DNA from: JASTVH01 sp042862465
GTDB lineage: Bacteria > Pseudomonadota > Gammaproteobacteria > Pseudomonadales > Oleiphilaceae
Direction: 5' to 3'
NCBI GenBank assembly: GCA_042862465.1
Contig: JASTVH010000005.1
Location: 248,001-312,000, forward strand
Length of the DNA: 64,000 bases
Shown here: positions 52,420 through 61,081 of the stretch, piece by piece
How the letters are laid out: each line of letters starts with the position of its first letter
Position numbering within the stretch: position 1 is the stretch's first letter
Notes under the pieces: model-generated
The model's database searches: none
What the model saw: the letters and a program-made list of their open reading frames with translations, nothing else
What the model was told of the DNA's origin: nothing
Position numbers and translations under genes: made by a program

Positions 52420-53109
52420 ATGTTACTTTATAGAAGGCTATTGAAAGTTTGGGTGCCCGTATTTTGTGTGCTACTAAGCCAGGTATCGTTTGCTGTAGTT
52501 ATCGATGCTGATGATTTTAGTTTGGGCGAAGATGTTTCAAGCTCTTTTTCTGGTGTGAAGCTTTCTTTTGTTAAAGGTACAGGAAGAGGATCACCTGAGG
52601 AATATTCGCCGTTATATGTGAAGTCCGGAAATTTAGGGTGTAGCGATTCCAATTTTTGGCCCTGTATTAATAACGAAAAAATCTTGGGTGATATGACCCA
52701 TCAGATATTGCATATATCTGATGAACAATATATTAAGGATGCAGGGCTCTTTCAAGGAATACGGTTAGACGTAAAAGGAGGTATCGACAAGATTACGTTG
52801 AACGGAATGAGTCCTTTCCCAGACCCCTTTTCCGTTTGGACGATCCTTCAAAATGGGACGGTGGAACCATGGAAGAACCACGCCCTCCAAAATACTTACG
52901 TCGGTAAGGGGCCGGAAGGAGGCTACATAGAGCAGAAAGCAGTATATATGAGTGATAATAAGGTTGATTCGGTCATTGTAGGTGGCTCTGACAGTATGCT
53001 TGCGGTCAAAAAAATCGCTTTCAACGTTCCTGCTCCTACCCCTAATCTGTTATTGGCAGCTGGATTGATAGGGCTCTGTTTAAGGAGTATAAGGAAAGGA
53101 GAGGCCTAG
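52420..53109 (+). CDS. Variant PEP-CTERM protein (VPAP tag)
   Basis: A 229-residue exported protein. The signal peptide is MLLYRRLLKVWVPVFCVLLS, cleaved near SFAVV. The C-terminus has VPAPTPN, a TM stretch (LLLAAGLIGLCL) and a basic end (RSIRKGEA), a PEP-CTERM tag in which VPEP is VPAP. The mature part has two Cys (about 73 and 80) and no recognised domain. I chose the second ATG because the GGAGG overlapping the first is the ribosome site. It sits after its own sigma-54 type element. Confidence 0.83.
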   Translation: MLLYRRLLKVWVPVFCVLLSQVSFAVVIDADDFSLGEDVSSSFSGVKLSFVKGTGRGSPEEYSPLYVKSGNLGCSDSNFWPCINNEKILGDMTHQILHISDEQYIKDAGLFQGIRLDVKGGIDKITLNGMSPFPDPFSVWTILQNGTVEPWKNHALQNTYVGKGPEGGYIEQKAVYMSDNKVDSVIVGGSDSMLAVKKIAFNVPAPTPNLLLAAGLIGLCLRSIRKGEA

Positions 53110-53122
53110 ATAGCTGTAGTTT

Positions 53123-53154
53123 CCTAACAGGCCAGTTTCAATCGGTCTGTTAGG
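53123..53154. repeat. 11-base inverted repeat between two PEP-CTERM-type genes
   Basis: CCTAACAGGCC (53123-53133) pairs with GGTCTGTTAGG (53144-53154), one G-T pair, loop of ten. It starts 14 bases after the stop codon, so it may be a terminator or an RNA-stabilising hairpin, but it has no T-run. Its centre is also about 105 bases before the predicted start of the next gene. Confidence 0.6.
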
Positions 53155-53217
53155 GAATGAGTTGGCAGGTCCCTTTATTGACTGTATTCTAAATATTTTG
53201 GAGGGCTTTATTAAGTT

Positions 53218-53233
53218 AGGAACATTAATTGCC
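53218..53233 (+). promoter_or_regulatory. Possible sigma-54 promoter of the second variant PEP-CTERM gene
   Basis: AGGAAC, five bases, TTGCC. The GG and GC keep the 12-base spacing, but the -24 element departs from consensus at two positions and the -12 element at its last base. Predicted start near 53244. Confidence 0.45.
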
Positions 53234-53325
53234 TAGTATGGGATAATTGTAGTAAACGAACCATGACCGTGTAGGATTAGCGGTTGAGTCAGGTTTCTTT
53301 TTTTTCAATTGAGGGGTCAGGGAAG

Positions 53326-54030
53326 ATGGCTAAAAAACTATTGATTGTAGCTTGGTTTGTTTTGGTTGAGGCGCAGGTCGCGCTTGCCACACCCGTATCT
53401 TATGGCTTTTCAGGCCAATTTACAGAGCTTACTGATAGCAGGACTTTTCCAGATTGGGAGGGGTTTCAGGAGTGGTATCCTGGTCAGAATGATAGCTTTT
53501 CAGGATTATTGGTTTGGGATAAAGACGCCATAAAAGATAGTGATGATGTTGATGCATACCCTTGTAGTGCTTATTTATGCGGAGGGGTCACTGAACTGAG
53601 TTTGGTGTTTGGCGAGACGAATATCAATATCTATGGAATCTCGAAAGCTAATCCTGTATCTGTTCGGTCAGAAGGCAAGACAATGAAGATTCTATCTACT
53701 ATTGGGATGGCCCAGCCTGTGGCCTCGCATCCGAGTGGGTTGTTTCTTATAGATAATTTCCCTTGTAATTTCGTTTTTGATGATGAGCTTCCCGATCTTA
53801 GATCCATAGAAGAGCTTCCTCAAGATGGCTTTTTATCTGGAAGTTTAGAGTTTACAGATAGCCAGCAGTTTGATCGTGCTCGCGGTGATATTACGTCTTT
53901 TTATAAAGTCGATGAGCCAGGCTCGTTAATACTGACGTTGCTTGGATTCGTGTTTTTACTGGGTTCTAGCTTTGATGTAAACAATATAAGAATTTCACTG
54001 TTAGCGTTCCGTTTTAAAAAGGCTACGTAG
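53326..54030 (+). CDS. Degenerate PEP-CTERM-like exported protein (VDEP tag)
   Basis: A 234-residue exported protein with a signal peptide (MAKKLLIVAWFVLVEAQVAL, cleavage near ALATP). Near the end it has VDEPGSLILTLLGFVFLLG: a PEP-CTERM-like tag with Asp for the first Pro. The basic residues that should follow at once are delayed, and a tail of about 20 residues ends FRFKKAT. Cys residues at about 77 and 82 may bond. The ATG has AGGGAAG upstream. Its last ten codons overlap the convergent glycosyltransferase gene. It may be a poor exosortase substrate. Confidence 0.75.
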   Translation: MAKKLLIVAWFVLVEAQVALATPVSYGFSGQFTELTDSRTFPDWEGFQEWYPGQNDSFSGLLVWDKDAIKDSDDVDAYPCSAYLCGGVTELSLVFGETNINIYGISKANPVSVRSEGKTMKILSTIGMAQPVASHPSGLFLIDNFPCNFVFDDELPDLRSIEELPQDGFLSGSLEFTDSQQFDRARGDITSFYKVDEPGSLILTLLGFVFLLGSSFDVNNIRISLLAFRFKKAT

Positions 54031-54954
54031 CTTTAAAATCAGAATATTAATTGCGGCCTTAGAGCTGGGTTTCGTTAAAAAGGACGTGGTATAGGCGCGC
54101 TCAGCATCTTCAAGCAGTCCCTGAGCCTTATAGTTCCAGCCTAGATCTAAGAAACGGCTCTTTATTGACGCATTAAGAGCGCTATGATGTGGTTCGTGTG
54201 TTATTTTCGCTTTTAGACTCAAGAGAATATTTGTATCCGACTTTAACTGGCGAAATTGGTTTTTAGACAGATTATTTTCTCCCATGCCCATTTTCGTTAG
54301 CGGGGTCGAGACATATATAGCATCAGTATGAGTTAACGCTCGTGCAAAATACTCCATATCTCCACATACTTTAAGGGTTTCATTCCATGGATCTATTTGA
54401 GTGACAAGGTCACTACGCATAACAACGCTGCTAGGAAATATCGGGTTTCCTGAGGTGAGCAGCCTAAACGCTAACCTCGATTCTATTACATAACTATTTT
54501 TATCTATGCAATTCTTAGTAGAACAGAGTTTGTTATAAGCCGGGAAATAGTCAGAATGTAAATTCTCATACCTTTCTCTACGACCATCTTTTCTACGAAA
54601 GCGACTAATATCATGGAATGCAAATCCTATTTTTGGATATTTTTCCATCAATTGTACTATTTTTTGTAGCTTCCCAGGTTCATACTCATCATCTGAGTCC
54701 AAGTGCGCAAAGTATTTCCCATGCCCCGCTTTGGTTGCGACATTTCTTGCACTTGAAACCCCCCCATTTTCCTTTGTAATTAGCCTGCAATTTTTATAAA
54801 TGGAGAGGTCGACCTCATCCTCTACGGAAGGGGTCGACCCATCATCTACGACAATGATTTCGCTATTTGGATAATCTATACTTTCTATTGCTTCTTTCAA
54901 AATGTCGTTTCTGTTATAGGCTGCTATGATTACGGTAACTAAAGGCCACTCCAT
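54001..54954 (-). CDS. Glycosyltransferase family 2
   Basis: A 317-residue GT-A enzyme: VTVIIAAYNRNDILKEAIES, SEIIVVDDGSTPSVED, ENGGVSSARNVATKAGHGKY, then DSDDEY as the metal-binding motif. A C-terminal helical part (SRFLDLGWNYKAQGLLEDAE) resembles a short TPR. It is clearly related along its length to the enzyme at 62.1-63.0 kb. AT-rich. It probably ends the leftward unit that begins with the second deacetylase. Confidence 0.92.
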   Translation of the reverse strand: MEWPLVTVIIAAYNRNDILKEAIESIDYPNSEIIVVDDGSTPSVEDEVDLSIYKNCRLITKENGGVSSARNVATKAGHGKYFAHLDSDDEYEPGKLQKIVQLMEKYPKIGFAFHDISRFRRKDGRRERYENLHSDYFPAYNKLCSTKNCIDKNSYVIESRLAFRLLTSGNPIFPSSVVMRSDLVTQIDPWNETLKVCGDMEYFARALTHTDAIYVSTPLTKMGMGENNLSKNQFRQLKSDTNILLSLKAKITHEPHHSALNASIKSRFLDLGWNYKAQGLLEDAERAYTTSFLTKPSSKAAINILILKLRSLFKTER

Positions 54955-54994
54955 TGCTTTAACCTTTGTTGATAACCTGTATTAGATGTATATT

Positions 54995-56188
54995 TTATAC
55001 GGTTGCCAGTCTTTTCAGGTTTTCTATTTGTTTTTCTTGGCTAAATTGTTGGCTGATTCGTTCGACTGCATTCTGAGCCATCTCATTCTGCAGGCGTGGA
55101 TTGTCTGCAAGTTTTATCAATTTGTTAGCAAGCGCGTTGTAATCCAAAGCTGGAAATTTAAAACCGGTCACTTCATCTTCGATCGCTTCGTTTAGGCCAG
55201 GCAAATCTGAAACCATAAGAGGTAAGCCAGATGCTTGCATCTCCAATGATGATACAGTGAAGGAGTCCCAACCAGTAGACGCGATTACACCGGCATAACA
55301 GCTCCTATGTAATTTATTGAGATCTCTTCGATAACCTCCAAAAAATACATGCTTTTTGGCTTTGTTAGAAAGTAGTTCCTCATAAGGGCGCTCTTCTCCA
55401 GGCTGGTTTCCGAAAAGAATAAAAGAAATGTCATCCCTTTCTTTTGTTATCTTATTTGCAGCCTGGACTATGACATCAACCCCTTTCCTTTTCTCGAAAT
55501 GCCCTGAATAAAAAACCAGTTTTTGGCTTTTGTCTATAAAAAGCTGGTCGTGAGCGTAAAATTGGTCTTCCTTTTTGGGTTTGTATTTACTAGTGTCAAT
55601 ACCAAGATGGCAGACTGCCGTATGGGATATCGGTATTCCGCGCCCTTTGTACGCCGATTCTTGCATTGCCTTTGATTCGAAAATATAAAGATCTGGCTGG
55701 CTAGGATAGAGGCTTATTTCAATTTTTTTAAGTAACAGCTTTATACCATAATTTAAACTGCTCATCGGCGCTCCCCAATAGGACACGATCTTATTAATCC
55801 CAGAGCGCCGTGCTATCTTGTAATAGGACCGTTTGGGTGGCTGATCAAAACCAAATATTATATTTATTTTATTTTCATGTATGAAATTTCCAAATCTATC
55901 AAGCTCGGTTTTTTCTTTGGTTGTAGGGTCGAATTCAATATAATTTGAAAAAGTAGAAGGTGCGTAAGTTGGATATCCATGGGAATACGACGGGTAGCAC
56001 AAAAATATATTACGCGGATCCCCGGTTATTTTTAGCGCCATCTCCCAGAATATTTTTTCCAGTGTTTCTATGGCATAGCCTGTATTCGCTCGGCAATGAT
56101 ATAAAAGAAGTATCCGAGGCGGAGTACTTGCACCGTCTTTTGATGGGGGTTGATGTTGGTATCCCATTGATTTTCTCTTTCCTATCAT
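54995..56188 (-). CDS. Glycosyltransferase family 4
   Basis: A 397-residue GT-B enzyme: ILLLYHCRANTGYAIETLEK in the N-domain; LVFYSGHFEKRKGVDVIVQA and SSLEMQASGLPLMVSDLPGL in the donor domain. It starts with ATG overlapping the stop of the next upstream gene (ATGA). AT-rich. Sugar specificity is unknown. Confidence 0.9.
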   Translation of the reverse strand: MIGKRKSMGYQHQPPSKDGASTPPRILLLYHCRANTGYAIETLEKIFWEMALKITGDPRNIFLCYPSYSHGYPTYAPSTFSNYIEFDPTTKEKTELDRFGNFIHENKINIIFGFDQPPKRSYYKIARRSGINKIVSYWGAPMSSLNYGIKLLLKKIEISLYPSQPDLYIFESKAMQESAYKGRGIPISHTAVCHLGIDTSKYKPKKEDQFYAHDQLFIDKSQKLVFYSGHFEKRKGVDVIVQAANKITKERDDISFILFGNQPGEERPYEELLSNKAKKHVFFGGYRRDLNKLHRSCYAGVIASTGWDSFTVSSLEMQASGLPLMVSDLPGLNEAIEDEVTGFKFPALDYNALANKLIKLADNPRLQNEMAQNAVERISQQFSQEKQIENLKRLATV

Positions 56189-57327
56189 GGCGTCAGAATA
56201 TTTAAATATAGAGTGATGTATTTTTTAATGTTTTCTTGTACACCAAATTTAGTCCTTAGGCCCGACATATTGTCTTGTGACAGTTCTCGAAAGTCATGTT
56301 TTTGGAGCGTGCTTACAACTGCGTTTGCGTATTTTTCCGCTTCTTGATGCTCGACCAGATAGCCTGCTTTACCGCCATCTAATACTTCCGGTATTCCGCC
56401 AACATTGTGTGCGATGACTGGAATTTCCAAAGCGAGTGCCTCAATTAGTGTCATCGGGAGTCCTTCATGATCTGACGTCATCAAAAGAGCATCAAGTTCT
56501 GTCATTGAAGGATAAACTGGGCTCTGAAAGCCCTTGATCGTAATCTCTTTTTCCAATCGTTTTTGGTGGATACGGCGCTCAATATCTGCACGTGAAGGGC
56601 CGTCACCGATAATCCAGCCTTCTACATTAAGATTGTGTTTGTTAACTAATAAATCGATAGTATCTACAAAGAGGTCGATTCGTTTTACTGGAACGATTCG
56701 GCCAACGATTCCTAATTTTAAAGAATCCTTTGCTGATTTTTTTTTATTTTTTTGGGGTAGATAGTCATCACGTAATTGGTCGATATCAATGAAATTTGAT
56801 ATATGATGTACTTTGCGGCCGAAACGTTGAGAGAGCATATCGTATAGTTGCAGGGAGACTGCGATAATGGCGTCCTGATAAAAGCGTGAGACCAAGTTGT
56901 CCAAACCGTTTGTAAGATGTTTATCGATTCGGTGATAGGGAGCGCGTGTTTCGGGATTACCATGAGCCGTTCTTACTGAATGACGGACCCCAGCCATCAA
57001 TCGGGCTGCTGCCCCCAATACGTTTTCCTTGAATCCATGTGTGTGGATTAGTTGGCTGTTATATTTCTTTAGATGCGCACGCATCCGGACAATCATTTTG
57101 AAAGGCGACAAGACTTTCTCATCCACAACTGTCACAGGAATACCGTCTTCTTGGAGACGGTCACATAATGTGCCTGAGTTAAAGACAATTGCGGTCGGAG
57201 TTATCCCGGTGCTTCGCTTCAGACCCCGGCAAAGTTGGTGGGCCTGCATTTCGGCTCCTGCCCACAAGTCACCGGAAATAACGTGTGTGACGGTAATATC
57301 GTTCTTCATGGGATGGGACAACGTCAA
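56185..57327 (-). CDS. Glycosyltransferase family 4
   Basis: A 380-residue GT-B enzyme. Motifs are VTHVISGDLWAGAEMQAHQL, LGIVGRIVPVKRIDLFVDTI and LLMTSDHEGLPMTLIEALAL. The start appears to be TTG, overlapping the deacetylase stop (TTGA) and preceded by GGGGAG; an ATG six codons in (MKNDIT) is the alternative but has no ribosome site. It is coupled to genes on both sides. Confidence 0.9.
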   Translation of the reverse strand: MTLSHPMKNDITVTHVISGDLWAGAEMQAHQLCRGLKRSTGITPTAIVFNSGTLCDRLQEDGIPVTVVDEKVLSPFKMIVRMRAHLKKYNSQLIHTHGFKENVLGAAARLMAGVRHSVRTAHGNPETRAPYHRIDKHLTNGLDNLVSRFYQDAIIAVSLQLYDMLSQRFGRKVHHISNFIDIDQLRDDYLPQKNKKKSAKDSLKLGIVGRIVPVKRIDLFVDTIDLLVNKHNLNVEGWIIGDGPSRADIERRIHQKRLEKEITIKGFQSPVYPSMTELDALLMTSDHEGLPMTLIEALALEIPVIAHNVGGIPEVLDGGKAGYLVEHQEAEKYANAVVSTLQKHDFRELSQDNMSGLRTKFGVQENIKKYITLYLNILTP

Positions 57328-58364
57328 AGTGCTCCCCGTCCAAGTGTGGCGAGCAAACCAAGTCTGTGAGGAGCATTGCCATCGTGCAAGTTAAGTCGGC
57401 GCAATTTGTAGGCTGACGTTTGGATTGAGTTCAATCCGCTGCTGGTTGTGCAGGCGGCGACATAATGTGTTTCAACTAATGCTTCGCCTTCGGATGTGAT
57501 ATCGCCGTTGGGATAACAAAAAAGCTTGATAGAGGTGCTGAGCTGGTCCTCAAGCACGTGCTTGCAAATGACGACTTCGTCTTCCAGTTGTGCTGTATTC
57601 TCCAGCCGGTTTAAGCGGTAGTGGTGGCGCGTATGTGCGCCAAATCGAACAAGCCCTGACTGAGCTAATTCTTGGATGTCGGAGCTGGTAAGAATGAAAG
57701 GGCTTGATTCGTGTGGTTGCAGTTCGGGGCACTGTTTGAATAACTTTGAAAGATGCTGATTAATCTCTCTGTCATTAAGGGTTTTGAGCCGGTTGATAAC
57801 CTTATCTGCTTCTTCAATTGATATTTTTCGGTTACCCAGCGGTAGGTTTCCAAGGTACGGCTGAAGCCAGTCCAGCGAGCCGTCCGGACACTGTTTCAAT
57901 GTCTCGGGAGATACTGTCGTCAGAATATAGAGGACATGTTCCGGCCAGAAGACGTCTTCGGTGTCGAGGAGGTCTGATACCAGAAAGATGGTGGAAGGCG
58001 TGCCAGTTTCTCGCAATATCGAGAGGCCATGTGCGTAATTGTCGCGCCAACCGTCATCGAAAGTAACGGCAAATGCGAGTTGAGGCAGGGTCTCCGGCGA
58101 ATGCTCGCGCTGGTCAAGCCAATCATCCAGAAACACCGCTTTGGCACCCAGCGACTGAAGGGTTTGAATGTTGTTTCGTAGATGATTGGGAGAGGTAATC
58201 ATCCCTGGTTGTTCAAAATGTCTGTGTGGATCATCTTCGGGAAGAATCCGGTGGTAGGTGAGAATTACCAGTGTGGGTTGTTTGAGTCGCTTGAGAGCGA
58301 TCAATGCCCGGAGTGCAAAAAATGCATCGAGCCAAAACTTGATGGCTTTCTTTACAACTTGCAT
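57324..58364 (-). CDS. Polysaccharide deacetylase, second in the locus
   Basis: A 346-residue NodB-fold protein. TLVILTYHRILPEDDP holds the first active-site region, AFAVTFDDGWRDNYAHGLSI the metal-binding Asp pair, and RFGAHTRHHYRLNRL the His motif; LFCYPNGDITSEGE follows. An N-terminal amphipathic helix is present but no clear signal peptide. I chose the start at MQVVKK with AGGGA upstream; an ATG 16 codons earlier is open. It leads a three-gene leftward unit of glycosyltransferases. Confidence 0.88.
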   Translation of the reverse strand: MQVVKKAIKFWLDAFFALRALIALKRLKQPTLVILTYHRILPEDDPHRHFEQPGMITSPNHLRNNIQTLQSLGAKAVFLDDWLDQREHSPETLPQLAFAVTFDDGWRDNYAHGLSILRETGTPSTIFLVSDLLDTEDVFWPEHVLYILTTVSPETLKQCPDGSLDWLQPYLGNLPLGNRKISIEEADKVINRLKTLNDREINQHLSKLFKQCPELQPHESSPFILTSSDIQELAQSGLVRFGAHTRHHYRLNRLENTAQLEDEVVICKHVLEDQLSTSIKLFCYPNGDITSEGEALVETHYVAACTTSSGLNSIQTSAYKLRRLNLHDGNAPHRLGLLATLGRGAL

Positions 58365-58581
58365 ATGTCCCTGACTCACTCCTTCTGGCTGCCATTCTTT
58401 GGCGACCAACATTTTGGCATCGTTGGGTGATTAAGTCATTACCCTAGTATTGTGGTTGGTTTATATCGCTTGCCTTGCACGAGAAAGCCTTGTTACTGAT
58501 ATTTCACTCATGGTCAGTTAAAAACGGGTTTGGTGTGTGACAAGCGGTTAGCCGGGCTGGGGGGATGCGTTTCCAGGTGAC

Positions 58582-58597
58582 TGGCATTTTTTTCGCT
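58582..58597 (+). promoter_or_regulatory. Possible sigma-54 promoter of a glycosyltransferase gene
   Basis: TGGCAT, five T, TCGCT, with the GG and GC 12 bases apart. Only one base of the -12 block departs from TTGCW. Transcription would start near 58608, about 43 bases before the ATG. If real, it ties polysaccharide synthesis to the same sigma factor as the PEP-CTERM genes. Confidence 0.5.
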
Positions 58598-58650
58598 GGG
58601 ATTTGAGGTAGTATGCTCGTTTTCAATTTGTGCTGAAGGATCGAACATTG

Positions 58651-59781
58651 ATGATTGAATGGATATTTTGGTTGAGCTTGTTTGGGGCTGTGTACAGCTA
58701 CTTCCTCTATCCGCTCCTGTTGTCTGTTGTTCCGGTTCGAAGAAAGCCTGAACAGCCCAAAGGGGAGACTGCTTTTCCCCGTATTTCTTTGATCGTAACG
58801 GCTCACAACGAAGAATCTCGTATCGAGACCAAATTAAAAAACTGCTTGGAGCTGCAATACCCGGATTTGGAGATCATTGTAGCGTCAGATGCTTCAACAG
58901 ATGCTACAGATGAGATTGTCAAGGCCTATAGCCATGACAACGTGGTGCTGGCGCGAGCAGAGGAGCGGAAAGGTAAGGAATACGCGCAGTGGCAGGCGAT
59001 TCAAAGAGCATCTGGAGAAATACTGGTTTTTTCAGACGTTGCCACGGAAATTCCCAATGAAGCGCTCAAGCGTTTAAGTCATTACTTTCAGAATAATGAT
59101 GTTGGGGCGGTCTCCAGTGAGGACCGGTTTGTGAGTCGCGACGGACAGGTCGCCGGTGAGGGGGCCTATGTCAAATACGAGATGTGGTTAAGGAAACTCG
59201 AGTCACATCGGTCTGGACTGGTTGGGCTCAGTGGCTCTTTTTTCGCTGCGCGTAAAAGTGTCTGCCTAGATTGGGACATTGAATCACCCAGTGACTTTAA
59301 TACAGCATTGAATTGCGCCAAATCCGGTATGGTTGCGGTGACGGCTCCTGATGTTTTGGGCTATTACTCGGACGTTTCAGATCCGCAGAAGGAATACAAT
59401 CGAAAGGTGCGTACGGTCATACGGGGGATGACCGCTCTTGAGCGTCATCCGGAGGTCTTGAACCCAGCCAGATTCGGATGGTTTTCGTTCCAGGTCATTA
59501 GCCACAAGTTGATGAGATGGGCTGTTCCCTGGTGCTTGATGGTTCTTTTTATGGCAAGCCTCCTTTTGAACTACAAAGGAGGTATTTATAGCCTGGCAAC
59601 CTGGTGTCAGTACCTGTTTTATGGTGTGGTTATTGCCGGCCATTTCAAACAGTCTCTGTTAAGCCGAACCTTTGTGAAAATTCCGTATTTTTTTGTCCAG
59701 GTCAATATTGCAATAGCAAAAGCATCTATAGAGTTTGCCCAAGGCAAAAGAATGACGGTTTGGACCCCCTCTCAGCGCTGA
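58651..59781 (+). CDS. Membrane glycosyltransferase family 2
   Basis: A 376-residue processive-type GT-A enzyme: TM1 near 5-25, then ISLIVTAHNEESRIETKLKN, EIIVASDASTDATDEIV, VFSDVATEIP as the metal-binding site, and SGSFFAARKS. Two or three TM helices lie near 285-345. AAGGA lies ten bases before the ATG; a TTG one codon upstream is possible. It is divergent from the deacetylase unit. Confidence 0.9.
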   Translation: MIEWIFWLSLFGAVYSYFLYPLLLSVVPVRRKPEQPKGETAFPRISLIVTAHNEESRIETKLKNCLELQYPDLEIIVASDASTDATDEIVKAYSHDNVVLARAEERKGKEYAQWQAIQRASGEILVFSDVATEIPNEALKRLSHYFQNNDVGAVSSEDRFVSRDGQVAGEGAYVKYEMWLRKLESHRSGLVGLSGSFFAARKSVCLDWDIESPSDFNTALNCAKSGMVAVTAPDVLGYYSDVSDPQKEYNRKVRTVIRGMTALERHPEVLNPARFGWFSFQVISHKLMRWAVPWCLMVLFMASLLLNYKGGIYSLATWCQYLFYGVVIAGHFKQSLLSRTFVKIPYFFVQVNIAIAKASIEFAQGKRMTVWTPSQR

Positions 59782-59803
59782 ATGTTCCTGCGAGTAGCCT
59801 CCC

Positions 59804-60970
59804 ATGTCTTTAACAAAGGTAAGACCGGTTGGAAGTCGAGTACCGAAACCCGGACGCGAATGTGATCTGGGGCCTCTTGAAGGGGCAGGGTACCTATTTG
59901 AATGTTTTGATTCGGGTACTTCCGCACTGAGTGTTGCTGTTAAATGTGCTTTGGCGTCATTCCAGGACGTCAGAAAACCCGAAGTGCTTTTGCCTGCTTA
60001 TGGATGTCCTGATCTGGTAGCAGCTGTCATAGCCCAAGGGTGCACGCCGCGTCTTGTGGATCTTGAAGGCGGCACACCCTGGATGGATTTGAGTGCGCTT
60101 GAAGCGTCTTTATCAGGGCAAACGGTGGCGATCATTGCAGTCGATTTTCTCGGTATTTCAGAGAGACTTGAGCAAATTAGGGAGATAGCATCCAGAGCGG
60201 GAATTTATTTAATCGAGGATTCCGCCCAGCGTTTCCCTCCTTCAACGATGCAGCTAAAAGTCGCAGATTTTGCCATAGTAAGTTTTGGCCGAGGTAAACC
60301 AATTAATCTGATGGGTGGTGGAGCGCTTTTGGTAAGGGATGATCACCAGAAGCTGAGCGCTCCTGTGACTCAGGCATTTCCTTCAGAAAAACTGATCACC
60401 GGCCCCGTCTGGCATATTAAGCGAGTGGTCTTTAACGCGCTCATGCATCGAATGATCTATGGAGTATTGGAAAAGCTCCCTTTTCTAAAGTTGGGTCAAA
60501 CTAGCTTTAATCAACTCGGCTCGATCTACCGCCGTCGGTTCGACAAGCACCTTCTAGTTGCAGGCATCAGTATGCTGAAGCGAAAGAAGGGCTTGGAAAA
60601 TAGCTACACGCATAAATTCGCACAGCTGGAAAAAAAGGGATGGGTGTTGCTTTCACGTTATTGCGCAAAGGGTGCGACTGGTGCGGAAAAGGCCGCGCCG
60701 TTGTTGAGATACCCGCTTTTGGCGCCCAATAGACAGCAGCGTGATGACAAGCTCAGGTCATTGAATGATGCGGGAATCGGAGCAAATGCCTTTTACGCAG
60801 TTTCATTGCCTCGGATACCTGGAATCAAAAAACATATTGCAAACCCCTACGCGAGCTTTGAAGCGGCTGATGACTTTGCTGATAGACTTCTGACTTTGCC
60901 CTGCCATGAAGATGTTCGTACGTCTGATATAGACCGTATGCAGCGGGTGTTACTCAACAATCAAGCCTAA
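59804..60970 (+). CDS. DegT/DnrJ-type aminotransferase-like protein
   Basis: A 388-residue PLP fold-type I protein. FDSGTSALSVAVKCALASF binds the cofactor phosphate, LIEDSAQRFPPS holds the PLP aspartate, and SFGRGKPINLMGGGALLV holds the likely Schiff-base lysine. Such enzymes transfer an amino group to a keto-sugar. The motif spacing departs somewhat from the standard family and the central region (about 200-270) is unusual, so another PLP role is possible. Confidence 0.8.
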   Translation: MSLTKVRPVGSRVPKPGRECDLGPLEGAGYLFECFDSGTSALSVAVKCALASFQDVRKPEVLLPAYGCPDLVAAVIAQGCTPRLVDLEGGTPWMDLSALEASLSGQTVAIIAVDFLGISERLEQIREIASRAGIYLIEDSAQRFPPSTMQLKVADFAIVSFGRGKPINLMGGGALLVRDDHQKLSAPVTQAFPSEKLITGPVWHIKRVVFNALMHRMIYGVLEKLPFLKLGQTSFNQLGSIYRRRFDKHLLVAGISMLKRKKGLENSYTHKFAQLEKKGWVLLSRYCAKGATGAEKAAPLLRYPLLAPNRQQRDDKLRSLNDAGIGANAFYAVSLPRIPGIKKHIANPYASFEAADDFADRLLTLPCHEDVRTSDIDRMQRVLLNNQA

Positions 60971-61047
60971 AGAAACGTTCGGCTAAAAGTCTTTTTGTGA
61001 TAAGAACAGTGCCTTATATGGTTGTAGTTTTGGGATGGTGCGTCCGA

Positions 61048-61053
61048 TATAAT
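61048..61053 (+). promoter_or_regulatory. Possible -10 element before the third sulfotransferase
   Basis: A perfect TATAAT hexamer 28 bases before the ATG. At 17 bases upstream the -35 would be TAGTTT, a poor match, so an activator or weak promoter is implied. The leader would be about 20 bases. Confidence 0.35.
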
Positions 61054-61081
61054 GGCGGCCGCTAGGGAAGGGAAGAGCCAT

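Noticed and set aside
53154..53170. Sigma-54 element at TGGCAG upstream of the VDEP gene
   Set aside because: The -12 position reads TTTA instead of TTGC; the element at 53218 is better.
49228..56190. Transposon or phage borders around the AT-rich stretch
   Set aside because: No transposase, integrase or matching terminal repeats were seen.
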